Of a stretch of 64,000 nt of DNA, positions 1-10,418 are shown piece after piece. The stretch covers positions 2,480,001-2,544,000 of the forward strand of contig JBBPFI010000003.1 in assembly GCA_037974965.1 (NCBI GenBank), written 5' to 3'. Position numbers and translations under genes: made by a program. The stretch comes from Dacryopinax spathularia (lineage: Eukaryota; Basidiomycota; Dacrymycetes; Dacrymycetales; Dacrymycetaceae). The notes beneath the pieces were generated by a model. It was not told the DNA's origin, did not search any database, and saw only the letters and a list, made by a program, of their open reading frames with translations. The first letter of the stretch is position 1. Every line of letters starts with the position of its first letter.

Positions 1-2695
1 ATCTTATCATTCTCGTCCTTATCGTCCGTCAACGTCTCCGCCAGCGGGTATTCTTTCATCTACGCCACACCATCATCAGCCACAGAAGGAGGGCAAGGTA
101 AGGGGAAGGGGGACGTACGAATAAGACCAGGATCGTAGCAATTAGCGCGAGCATCCCGTTTGCTAGGAAGACGGCGTGTAGGGAGGTGGCGTAGCTCGCT
201 ATGGATTCGTCTCGCTGACTGAGGGGCAGGTCGAGGATGGAGGTCGCGTTCCTCCTTACTTCCGCAACAATCTGCCGCATATATCAGCATCGATCAACAT
301 GCCGACGTCGTTGCAGCACAAAACTCCCCAAAGCAAGAGGAAGGAAATTGCGAGAGAGAGGAATGGGAGGAGTAGGAAGAATGACGTACGGCAGCAGCAT
401 CCACACCCTGGATCTTACTCGACAACTCCCTCTCAAGCACGCTCTGCTGGATAGCGCTCGACACTGCCATCCCGATCACCTGCCCACACGAGCGAAACAT
501 GAACGCGATACTCGTTATGAGCGCAATATCCGCCCGCCGGACAGCGGAGAGCATCGCAACTACGCCAAGGTATCAGTCCTCTCCTCATAAATGTAGCTAC
601 CTTGTCCGCGCAGGAGCCGTGCGAGCGGGAAGGAAGGGGGTGAAGGAGCGGAAAGTGGAGGGGAACGCACTGAATGTAGACCCGTTATACCCACTCCCCC
701 CGAACCCCTGGGGCATAAGCACGACCCAAGTGAACATCTCCCATGTGTTCCTCCCGATTAAGGCGAGCAGGAAACACGGTACGGCCTGAAGCACGCAGAG
801 GATTATGATAAGGTGCCAGTATTTGCCCGTGGAGCGGATGTACTGCTTCGCGTATCAGCCCAATTCTGCTCTCGTTCGAAGGGGAGAAGCCCGGGGGAAG
901 AGGCAGGAAGGCGCACTCTCGCAGAGAAGGAGAGAGGGGAGAAAGCGGACGTACGAAACCGGAAATAACGCCCCCGCAGGCCCCACTAATCGTATTAGGG
1001 ATCAAGTGCAGCCCTGCCCCACTCGCCGAGTTCCCCCTAACGATCTGCAAAAGCATCGGAAAAAACAAGCCCAGCGCGATCGTAGCCGCGCTCGCCAAGA
1101 ACGTGCTCCATGCCAACGCCGCCACGTGCAAAGATTTGAGCAAGCGGAGGGAGAGGACGGGCTCCGGCGCTATGTAGGATTCGACGTATATGAACCCTGC
1201 TAGGCAGAGGAGTGAGAGGAGGAGGGTGAGGTAGACAGAGGGGTGGGTCCAGGGGAGGCCTTCGTTTGTCTTAAATGCGAGGGAGAATACTAGGGCGCCG
1301 ATCTGCGCGAGGGCGTTAGCCTCATTCCTGCCTGGCCAGATAGACAGAAAGAAAGAGCCGCAACAACACCAGAAAGGGGAGAAGGAAAGGGAAGGAGACG
1401 TACGCCAGTAACGAGCAACCCACTCCCCCACCAATCCAGCCTCCTCTTCACGGCCTCCCAAACCCGTCCCCTCTTCTCCTGCCCCTCAACCTCATACCCC
1501 ACCAACCACAACAACCCCATCATAACCAGCGCAAGCGGCGGCAACTGCAACAAGAACGCCCATCTCCACCCTAACGCATCCGCCACCAACCCCCCATACA
1601 CCCCTCCGAGCCCGGCGCCCGTCGCCCAGCAGACACTGGAGATCCCGTTGAGCAGGCCGCGGGAGCGCAGGGGGACGATGTCGGATATGATTATTGCTCC
1701 TAGGAGGCCGGAGCCGCCCCCGCCGGCGCCTTGTAGGAGACGGGCGAGGATGAGGACTGTCATGCTGTGTGCTAGGCCGCATAGTGCGCTGCCTGCGCGC
1801 TGGGTCAGCAGCGTGCGGGAGAAGCATGCGGGAGAAGGGGGGGGGGGGGGGGGGGGGGGAACGCACCGAGGATGAAGAGCGAGAGACCGATCCCGATTGC
1901 CAGACGGCGACCGATTATGTCGCTCAGTCTGCCGTAGAGCGGTGTACAGCACGCCACGCTCAGCAAGTACGCCGAGTCTGTTCCATCGTCAGCGAGCTTC
2001 CTGGCAGCCAAGACGACGACAGAAGGCAGCAGGCAGTAGGGCGAAGGCAGTGGGGAGGAAGTGGGGAAAAGGGACGCACTCAACCAAGCTGCCCTATGCA
2101 GCTGTCCAAACCCGCTCGCAATCGGCGTCGCGAGCGTAGCAACAACAGTACTATCGATCCCATAAAAGATCGTGACCGTAAACAATTGCACAAGGATCCA
2201 GAACACAGTCCTCTCCGACAACTCCTCCGGTCTGGGCGCGGGAGCGACGGTGTCATCTTCGCGGTGACGGGAGAGCTTGAGGTAGTCGGAGAAGATACGT
2301 TGGGAGGAAGGGGAGAGGGCTATACTGCCTTGGGAGGAGGAGTTGCTCGGGCCGGGAGTGCGGGTAAGGGCGTCGACTTCTGTTTCTTCCTCGTCGCGGT
2401 CGCGGTCGTCGTCGTCGGAGGAAGAGGAGTGGCGGGAATCGAGTTCTCGTGCGTCCTTCGTAGGGAGTGGGATATACCCCTTGTCTGCCCCTAACGACGT
2501 GAGGATCCCCGGTGGTTGGTACTTGTGTCCATGAGGGTGAGAATGGCCGTTCCCGTTCGCAGTGGGCGCATGTCCGTTCCCCGTTGGCGGTGGATAGGAA
2601 GTGGTCAAAGGCGGGGGACGCGGGTCCGTCGGCTGCCTCGCATGGGCGCGTCTCTGCCCGCTCGGACGAGGAGGTCGCGGGGAGGGTCCTGGCAT
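1..2695 (-). CDS. MFS drug:H+ antiporter, DHA2-like (3' end cut by window edge)
   Basis: Multi-exon membrane transporter, probably exporting drugs or basic amino acids by proton antiport at the plasma membrane or vacuole. ATG at 2695. Exons seen: 2695-2080, 1977-1867, 1792-1404, 1302-955, then further exons near 880-700, 560-395, 285-120 and one at the edge. After a polar N-tail of about 155 residues, TM1 carries FYGIDSTVVATLATPI. The loop motif GRLSDIIGRR is MFS motif A, and RLLQGAGGGG plus GLLNGISSVCWATGAGLGG match the DHA2 motif C region. WRWAFLLQLPP is also typical. Introns begin GTACGTCC or GTGCGTCC, followed at once by a C/T-rich tract; one contains a 23-nt homopolymer. The family call is solid, the substrate is unknown, and the last exon is incomplete here. 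Confidence 0.9.
1837..1859. repeat. Poly-G run (23 nt) inside an MFS intron
   Basis: Uninterrupted run of 23 G on the plus strand, so poly-C in the sense of the gene. It lies just after the donor of the intron 1866-1793. Its length is likely to vary between isolates and may be a sequencing weak point. Confidence 0.9.
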
Positions 2696-2877
2696 CCTCT
2701 GTCACTGCGCACCGTCCGACCGACTTATATGCACCTAGAGGGGAGGGGAGGGGAACGTGCGCTGCTAGATCTAGGATAGTGGCCCGATTGCGGGGTAAGT
2801 CAAATGCTCTTACACAGACTCCAGCAGGCTGCTTACACGCTCTGCTGCGCACCCCAAACAAATGCGGGGAAAGAGGG

Positions 2878-2957
2878 TGAGGGATTGGGGGGATGGAGGA
2901 GGGGAGGCGGAGGGGGAGCGTGGAGGGGGGATGGGGGGAGGAGGAGGAGGAGGGAGG
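2878..2957. repeat. G-rich purine tract upstream of the MFS gene
   Basis: About 80 nt almost purely G and A on the plus strand, with at least five runs of four or more G. On the sense strand of the MFS gene this is a C/T-rich stretch 180-260 nt before the ATG, the usual look of a basidiomycete pyrimidine-rich promoter. It also has G-quadruplex potential on the plus strand. Confidence 0.6.
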
Positions 2958-4496
2958 CCGCTTACCCACTTTCAATATTGCAAACCGAGATCAGCGTGCA
3001 GATGCGTACGGCATACGCTTACACGGGCACATGTGTGCATGTGCGTGCCATGGATGTCATTTCTATAACTTCGCGGAGCATCGACGGACGGAGGCGTTGG
3101 CGAAGGCAATAATATTAAAAAGGCCTCCACCGTTCTCCCGCATCATCATCATCGGCAGATCATCCCCCATCTCAGTATCTCCCCCTCGTCCCCTGGTCAT
3201 CTCTCGCCATCTGCTGGAACCGGCGCTCTGCTGGCAAACGATTGTTCTCTTCCTCTTCTTTTTGCCCTTTCTCCTTGCATCCCTGGCTAGCGGGAGAAGG
3301 AACCCGACATACTGTACTTACTGAATTCGCCATGAACCCATGAGAATCTCCCCCTGCCCAGCTCGGACCGACACTCCATGCCGATGAACAAGCCGGCCGA
3401 AAATATACCTCGGAAGTCGTGTGCGCCAATCACCAAAGATGGGCTCGGTCCAGATCCAATTCGAGCGATTCACTGACCAAGTGGGGAGAGGGTGCAGCGA
3501 TAATGGCGCATTTGGGTGGACGATGATGCGATGTGATGTGATGTGATGGCCGATTGTACAGTAATTGTGGGTTGATCCCGCGCCCGTGATGGGCCCGATG
3601 GACTGGGCCGATGATCGGCTGATCGGGTGGACCGGGGCGGGTATTACGCCGAGCGGCATTGGTCGATTTCTTACTAGTGAGTTGCTACCTACTAGCTTTG
3701 AACAATTATTGCCGTTGGGACATCTGTTGTCAATTGTTGGACTGATGAGACTGGCTCGTGCTCTTCAACAATAGCCTGTCATTCGCTGGCAACGCCCTCC
3801 TTCCAGAGCTAAAGAAGGTAAGAAGACAACGAACGTGCCTCACCAAGATGTAACAACAAAGAACCCTCCCTTGCGAACTTCCTGATTGTCGGCATTGCCA
3901 AATCCGGAAACGGCCCGCGACACTGACCGTGTTCTTTTCTCCATCATTACCATGCTCTCAATTTATCAAGCTTTTCGGGGAGAGTTGGTATTCCGGGAAG
4001 CAGGTGGGAGCTCGGCATGCCGGCATGTATGTTTGGTCTAATGCAGTGGGGTCCTCGGTACCTGAGAGGTTGAGGGGAGGTTCCTTTCAAGGACGGGATG
4101 AGCTGGACGAGGTAGTCGATGAAATATTGGTTCGTCGTAACAAGCTTCTTGAGAGGCTCCCAAGCGTCCAGTGGCAGCCTACCCAGCTGGTGGAACTCAA
4201 GGAGGTGGATTGGGGGAGGCGTACGGGGTGTCGGACATATGATTATATTACCCTACTGCTCACCCTGCCGCCTCCTGTAAGGATGATGACTGCAGCCCCT
4301 TAGGAGAAAGATTCTCCGGTGAAGAGGATTTCCAAGTACTCGTTCAAGCGGCAACTCCCTACGTTACAACAATGCCCATCCGCAGTCCTATTGTACAACA
4401 GTCTCATCAACATACACACCAGCAAAGTACAGCATCGTACACCCCTCCGCTCCACCCATCCTCGATCCTCGATCCTCAATCCTCCCAAGCACAGCG
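2958..4496. other. Intergenic stretch without a recognised gene
   Basis: No family could be recognised. It holds a short GATGT tandem repeat at 3530-3548 and a plus-strand open frame at 3929-4303. That frame has a coding-like feel (SWYSGKQVGARHAG, DELDEVVDEILVRR) but no clear start, upstream exon or family. It could be a decayed gene fragment. The left part is the promoter region of the MFS gene. Confidence 0.4.
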
Positions 4497-5331
4497 CTAC
4501 TTCTGCCCACTACCCAAACTCATGCTCCTCCACTCCCCACTCCCTTTCCTTCCCTTCCCCTTCCCCCCCTTCCCGGGACTGGTCTTCACGACCCCTTCCT
4601 CCCTCTGAACCCGCTCGAGCGCAAGCCAACTGACAACGACAAGCTCCTTAATGTCGAACGCGCAGGCATAGACGATAAGCGCCGCGTTTGGGTCGGCTAT
4701 GCGCGTTGAGTCGGCGGGGCGGAATTGGGCTGCTACGTCGCCTGTGGGGCTTAGGAGCTACACGCCAGCATCAGGACGGCGCGATGAAACGTCCAAAGGG
4801 GGTGTTTACCTGCAGCTCCTTCTCTGAGCGAAAGCCGTGCCATGTCCAGAACCGGCCTTGCGGATCTCTTATCCTCGGCTTGCTATACTCGTACTAGTAT
4901 CAGCACACGCCGGCCGGAAAGGGCAGAGGATGAGCGACTCACTTGCCCATCATCTTCCCCAGCACGCTCAACCCGAAGAACTTCGCAAACGCTGTCCCCC
5001 TCGCTTCCTCATCACCGATCGCGACATCCCACCCTCCCTTTGGACAATGTCGTACGACCCCGACCACCTCCGGTGCCCGCGCAGAACGAACGGTGATGAC
5101 TTCATCCACCTTCTCAGGTACTTGGGCCGGTCGGCCTTTCCCGAACCTAGACGATGTGGGCGAAGTAGGCGGAGTGGGTAGGTGACTCGACTGGCCCGAG
5201 GAGCCCGGGAGCTTCGTAGATTCCGTGCTGACGCTATAGAACGCCCCTCCGTCCGTATAGAGGATGGAGTTAAACGGATCTGAGGAAGAGATACGGAAGA
5301 TGAATGCTTGGGTTTTGGATGTTTCAGACAT
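4497..5331 (-). CDS. DUF6593 family protein
   Basis: Three exons: 5331-4943, 4882-4810, 4757-4497. All introns are GT-AG and the frame is kept throughout, giving 240 residues from the ATG at 5331. DUF6593 is a small, mostly basidiomycete family of unknown function with a lipocalin-like strand pattern. Diagnostic traits are the start (FIFRISSSDPFNSILY), a strand with VITVRSARAPEVVGVV, the RFWTWHGF turn and the late FRPADSTRIADPNAALIVY. The C-tail is Gly/Lys-rich (GKGGKGKGRKG) and likely disordered. A serine/threonine-rich insert with TPPTSPTSS follows the first strands. A TATA-like box lies about 190 nt upstream. The family is assigned from sequence pattern, not a search. Confidence 0.75.
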
Positions 5332-5520
5332 GGTTGGTTGCTGAAGCGCGAGAGCGAGGAGCGGTGACCTGAGCCGATAGAGGGTCGGTTGGATGGGAGG
5401 ACAATACCAGGAAGAGAGCAGCGAGAGATTAGGACGACAAAGATCCAGAGAGTAAGGAAGACAAAGACCCAGATAGCGCAAGAGGCACGAAAAGACGTCA
5501 GTCGATCAGCTACAAGACCC

Positions 5521-5530
5521 AGGTATATAG
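5521..5530 (-). promoter_or_regulatory. TATA-like box for the DUF6593 gene
   Basis: Reverse-strand CTATATACCT about 190 nt before the ATG at 5331. This distance is workable given a long 5' leader. Assigned by pattern only. Confidence 0.4.
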
Positions 5531-5614
5531 GCGTTCGCTCGGCCCGAGGGAAACCATTATAAGAAGCACCCAGTCCAAAGCTTCTTCATTGTAGTAGAGA
5601 ACAAAAGAATTCCC

Positions 5615-5740
5615 ATGGACGCGTTCTTGGCGTTGTGCATTGTCTTGTTTGTCTCGTGTATTTTCACGTGGGGCTGTTTGAGAACTGTGCCCGTGCCGAA
5701 TTCACGAGGTAAGAAGCGCGCTCTTGCGATTCGGGATTAG
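5615..5740 (+). CDS. Candidate 41-residue hydrophobic peptide
   Basis: ATG at 5615 and TAG at 5738-5740. Residues 3-20 are strongly hydrophobic (AFLALCIVLFVSCIFTWG), like a signal peptide or single membrane anchor, followed by a basic tail. A TATA-like TTATAAG lies about 60 nt upstream, and a GTAAGA donor at 5709 could splice it into a longer product. No family is recognised. Short frames like this arise by chance, so this is tentative. Confidence 0.25.
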   Translation: MDAFLALCIVLFVSCIFTWGCLRTVPVPNSRGKKRALAIRD

Positions 5741-6561
5741 GGGGACGCGTAAATCCGCTGGCCTTTTGTTCGAGCGCTTGAGATGGCGAACGCTAAGGAG
5801 GACGTTTGTACAGCTCAGATGGACAAGATGCCAGTCGAAGTCAGGTAACATTATAGCAGCAAGAATCGTGTATGCATGTCGATTTCATATCGGTAAGGTA
5901 TAGACCGGCTGGCCGACGAAAAGGACATGACAATCAGGAAGGAAGCATTGACGCGTCGCGATTGATGACAAAAGAAGGCGGCACCGCCACAATAATGAGC
6001 AGCTTCTTGCGGCTTGACTCCTGACGATCACTTGGCAAACATTTGGGCAGGACCACAGCTGCGCACCAGACAGTAGTCAACATCATGCTGCCACACCTTG
6101 GAGGAGTGCCACAAATGGACGGCCAAGCCAAATATAGCCCACATCCACGTGACGTGTCATATCAACCGTCGGGATGTTGGACCCCTAGCCAAACAACAAC
6201 TCTCCGACACAGCACGTCCATCATGCACTCCGTTCCTAGCAAACACAGCAAAACTTCCAATCCAACGTACTGCAACCGCCAGATCGTTCTAGCAATCGAG
6301 GACTCCTCGGGCTGTAGCCTGGAATCGGTCAGCCTTCCGGTCGTACGGCGAGCTATGTAGCCCGACGCGTCCCTGGTTTGTTGGATTGTTGGACAAACAC
6401 CACGCTCCCTCCGCCCCTGCCCGCCTCCCTGGCTACCCTTATCTTATGTACGAGCGTGTGATGGTGCGCCTCAACCGCCGTACGCTCCCCCTCGTTCCTT
6501 TGCTCCTGTGCCGTTACGCTTTGTCCTCTTCCTGCCGTTGCGACACACGAAACGAAACGCC

Positions 6562-6821
6562 ATGTTCTGCCCACGGTCACTCAACGCGCTCGTCCTTGCG
6601 CTACTGCTCTTGCTCGTCGCGCCTGCTCTGGCGAGCCCGACACCGACCGCCGAGCTTGACAAGCTCACCAATGCGGAACGGTTTGCTCGGGGCCTGCCGC
6701 CGAAGAAACCGAGGACGCTGTATATACCCTCTGTGGCCGACAGTACGTTCCCTTTTGGCTCGATCGCCTTGGCAAGGATACTAACCCGTTTCCAGCGGCT
6801 CGGAAAGCTCGTCGGTCATGA
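6562..6821 (+). CDS. Small secreted protein with LTNAERFARGLPP motif
   Basis: Two exons, 6562-6742 and 6796-6821. The intron 6743-6795 has donor GTACGT, branch-like CTAAC and acceptor CCAG. The 68-residue product starts with a signal peptide (LNALVLALLLLLVAPALAS), followed at once by LTNAERFARGLPPKKPR. In Basidiomycota this signature sits directly after the signal peptide of many secreted proteins of unknown role, usually as the N-terminal part of a larger protein. Here the reading ends with TARKARRS, so the product would be very short and basic, possibly a processed peptide or effector-like protein. The alternative is a different splice into sequence I could not recognise. Confidence 0.6.
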
Positions 6822-8838
6822 TCATCCCAAGCGCCTGATCCATGGGCGAGGAAGCGAAGCGGTGAGGGGTTAGAGGTAATGGTAGAGAAGTTGTCTTTTG
6901 TAAGTCCAGCCAAAGGCTATCCTCGCAACAAGCGAGCTCATGACTTCCACCAGGTGGTCTTCCGTTATGTCGTCGCGCGAATATTCCCTTTTACCGACGG
7001 TTTCGCTTTGCCTATGGACGATACATTGTACTCGGCTGGGATCTCTCATACACTTATAATGGGGACTGTTGTCTTTCGTTTTTGTAATCACGCCCGCGTT
7101 CGTTCATGCACTACCCTATCTAGACGTTTATATGCATTCTGTTCTTCATGATACCACTGCCGCCTGGCTGTGGTCGCCTCGTGGTCGACCGTCGCGGGAC
7201 TCGCTTTCGCTCCGCTAATGGGCGCGTTGGCAAGACGATGTTCTAATCCTCCGAGAAGAAGCAGCAAGGCATGAAAACATGCACACCTCAGAAGCGCCGC
7301 TAGTACAAAAGAGAGCACCGTTCCGGCTCCCTCCGCCCCTCATCCCAACCCCTTTTCTTGGCATCCCTGACCTGTCCTCCCCCTGGGTCTTGGCAAACCA
7401 TCTTCACGTTCCCCACCGTCCCTAGTCGGGAAGAAGCGGCTCCCCGCTTCTTGCTAACCTGCGGGGGTGGGTTGCCACTTACATAGGAGCCCCTTTTCAC
7501 TGGTTGAGGGTAACCCGGATGAGCGTGAGAATGGTGTGCCTGAGCAACTTCTCCTGCGTTGAGATGCAGTGTGCCGGGGACGGCCTGGACTGCAGGGAGG
7601 GGCACGTCTCAGCCTTGCTGGAGATAGGGAGTTGGCCAAGAAGCGCGCCAGTTCCCGGGATCTTGCAAAAGGGCACAGAACTTTACGTACGCAGCGCACA
7701 TAGACCTCCAACTGTTTCAGTACGACAAGATCTGACAAGTTTCCGCGCTGACACGTTTCGTCCATTGTTCATTGTCCAGAGATAACCGGCCGACGTACCT
7801 CGAGCTAATATCATCAATCGCCCGAACAACCGTATCATCAATCGCCCGAGAATGAATGAACTCCGCACCTCCGCACCTCCGCACCCCACGTCGGCACAAG
7901 CTCAATTCCGATCAATCCGATCACTCTAACCGAATGCGGAGCCCCTCACTCCTTCGTCTCATACCCCAGACGATCGATATCTTTCCCCCGCTTCGCGCGT
8001 TATCGATCTCCGCTGTCCTCAGCCCCCGTGCTACGATGCGAAAGAGAGGTGTGGCGGATAGAACGCCAAACCCGGAGTCAGGCTTGGCCAGTGCGGGGCA
8101 GGGGGTGAGAGCCTATTCTGGGAACTTGGGCTGGGCCATTCGGGTGAGCTCGGAGAGAGTTGAAGAGAGGTTGAAGGGGGCTCAGGGCTCGCAGGGTCTC
8201 GGTATTTGCGGGGAAAAGGGGCATCCGGTCTTTTGCGTGGGGACGATGCTCAGGAAACTGCAGTACGGACTTCGGCGGAGTAAGCGGGCCCGATGAGGCT
8301 CTAATTGCCCCGGAAGAAGACATCTGACAGGCAAGCGGAGGCACATGACATCTGCGGGGCAGGGGAGGGATGGGAGCGGTATGGGCAGACCGGGCGGATC
8401 CGGGTGGCGGGTGCTTCCTTCAGATGGTCAGACGGGTCACGCTGCCCTGTTTTGGCTTTTGTGTTTGCTCATCCGCGCATCTCGACGTCCGATGAGACGC
8501 TTCTGATGGAATGGGGCAGAGCGTGGGGAAGTTGCGGGGAAGTTGCCGGTGCCGTGCGTTTTGCTCCTGCGTCGCTTCCTGCAAGTGCTTTTTCGTGTTT
8601 TGATTTTCCTGAATTTTCAGTGAATCGACTGGGGAAGACGCGGGAAACGCGCCCGTTACGGATGGATTGGAAAGCGCGAATCGAACGCGGCCGGGCAGAG
8701 GCGCGATGCCGATGATGCTGTGCCGCGCTGATGCGGGCGTCGATCGACGGAGGCTAAAAATGGCCGAGAGCGTAGATGTTTATGCGTCGAGGACAAGGAG
8801 ACTACTACTAGCCCTGCTCAATTCTTGAGGCTCGGTTC
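6822..8838. other. Intergenic stretch, no recognised gene
   Basis: Two kilobases with only short overlapping open frames that show no family motif. It holds a perfect triplicate of the 8-mer CTCCGCAC at 7861-7884 and a near duplicate of ATCATCAATCGCCCGA around 7808-7852. The right end is the target site of the Harbinger insertion. Confidence 0.5.
7861..7884. repeat. Tandem repeat, CTCCGCAC x3
   Basis: Three perfect head-to-tail copies of an 8-bp unit, GC-rich, in noncoding sequence. Confidence 0.8.
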
Positions 8839-8849
8839 ACTGGGTCAAC
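8839..8849 (+). repeat. Left TIR of the Harbinger element
   Basis: ACTGGGTCAAC, the exact inverse of 12028-12038. Preceded by target duplication TTC at 8836-8838. Confidence 0.85.
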
Positions 8850-9348
8850 TCCGCACCATGTGGAATGAAGAACATCCGTGACAGGGTCCTGTCTGACCCA
8901 GCAAATGAACTGCGTTCGTATCATACACGGGGTCATAAACAAGGTTCAAACGGATCCAACTGCACGGCAAGACCGGCATACAGCATGTCCACAGAGGAAG
9001 TAGCGCTGAGGGGAAACTGTTGGTTTGGTTCGAAGAGCTGTTGCTGGTCAATATGGAGACCTATCATAGTCAGGAGGGATTGCCGTCATACGCAGGTTGG
9101 AATGAGATGCAGGACGGCCAGTTGGTGCGCACAGTTATACTGGTCATGTATAGACCATATGCTCATACCCCGTCTAGCTTTATGCCACACCAGCAACCTC
9201 ACGACCAGTACATGCTCCACCACTTCACTTTTCATCGTCTCCTATACCCACATACCCTCCCATTCGAACCTCACCACGGAAAGCTATACATCCACCCGAG
9301 CGCTTTGATCCCACCAGCTACACTGGTCTTGCATCACGAGCAACTTGC

Positions 9349-10418
9349 TTGTCACCTGCGAAACCAGAAAACACTGGTCTGAAGCGACCAGCAGACACTG
9401 GAAAGAGCAAGCATGTACCGAAGCGAGTTAAGAAGGAGGCCGACACAGAGAGCATAGTATCCGAGCGGTACACGGATGAACAGGTCACTGCAATGCTCTC
9501 TTGGATATCCGATATCGACCATCCAAAGCGGGTTGAGAAGTATCTGCGCAACAGCCGGGCATTCTTCCGCCAGGTATGCAGGACCAGTATTCACTGGTTA
9601 TGCACACGCTAACACTCGCCCAGATGTCAGCAGAGGTGTTCAAGAACAAACGGAGCGCAGAGTCTCTCAAAGGCAAGTTTATGCGGTTGTTGAAGGTTTA
9701 TCGGGAGATCATCGCACTGGAGAAGCATACGGGAGGGGGTGATGGTGACCAGGAAGCTCAGGAAAGTGGTGAAATGACACTGGAGATGTATGAGGACCGG
9801 ATTATGGAGGCACGAGCACAAGGGAGGGCTGTGGGCAGTCTGACAGCCGCTGTTGTCCAGCAATGGCATGAGCTACGGTGGTATGAAATGCTCCTTCAGG
9901 CGTACGTCCACCAGTGATATCTACTGGTCTGTAAGGTGCTGATGCATTACAATAGGCTTGGAGTTAAGAAGAACTATCACCGTGATCAGCCAGCTGCATC
10001 AAACACCCCACTTTCACCACCAGTAGGCAGTGATATCGAAGTGCTCAGCAGTGACAGTGATGTGTCAGAGCGTACCGAGCCTGAGGCAGAGTTGCTGGGG
10101 AAGAAGAAGCGGTCGTCCCAGCACTCATATGCACGTGGTGTGCCAGAGCCGAAGTTCAAGAACAAACGAGTTCAGCGTGGCATGGGTGGTTCAACTTCTT
10201 CAAATGCACTGGTCGAGTTTATGAGTGCTCAGGCTGCATTTCTGGAGAGAAAGGGAGAAGACGATAAGGCCCGACTGGAGCTGCAACGGCAACGTGAACA
10301 GAGGGAAGAGGAGCGAGATCGGTTACTGCTGGCCCAGTCTCTGATTAAAGATGAGAGCACAGATCCAGACATACGTGCACAGGCTAAAGCATTGCTCCTT
10401 CGTAAACTCCAGTTCTAG
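9349..10418 (+). CDS. Harbinger partner protein, Myb/SANT-like DNA-binding
   Basis: Exons (at least) 9349-9573, 9624-9901 and 9956-10418, joined in frame by GT-AG introns; about 320 residues. The N-terminal part has the spaced aromatic/helical pattern of a Myb/SANT or trihelix fold (YTDEQVTAMLSWI, then RSAESLKGKFMRLLKVYREI). A basic, acidic-patch linker follows (SDSDVSERTEPEAE, GKKKR), then a charged coiled coil (ERKGEDDKARLELQRQREQREEERDR). In known Harbinger elements this second protein binds the element ends and helps the transposase into the nucleus. No ATG opens the first exon in this frame, so an upstream exon within the left subterminal region is likely; the first internal ATG is at about 9492. 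The stop (10416-10418) directly abuts the transposase stop. Confidence 0.75.

Noticed and set aside
3929-4303. 124-codon plus-strand frame with some protein-like stretches
   Set aside because: I could not find a start exon or a family; kept only as a note in the intergenic entry.
8305-8715. 136-codon plus-strand frame left of the Harbinger element
   Set aside because: No ATG at its start and no recognisable domain.
9020-9382. 120-codon frame in the left subterminal part of the Harbinger element
   Set aside because: No similarity to transposon proteins; the region is better read as subterminal repeats and promoter.
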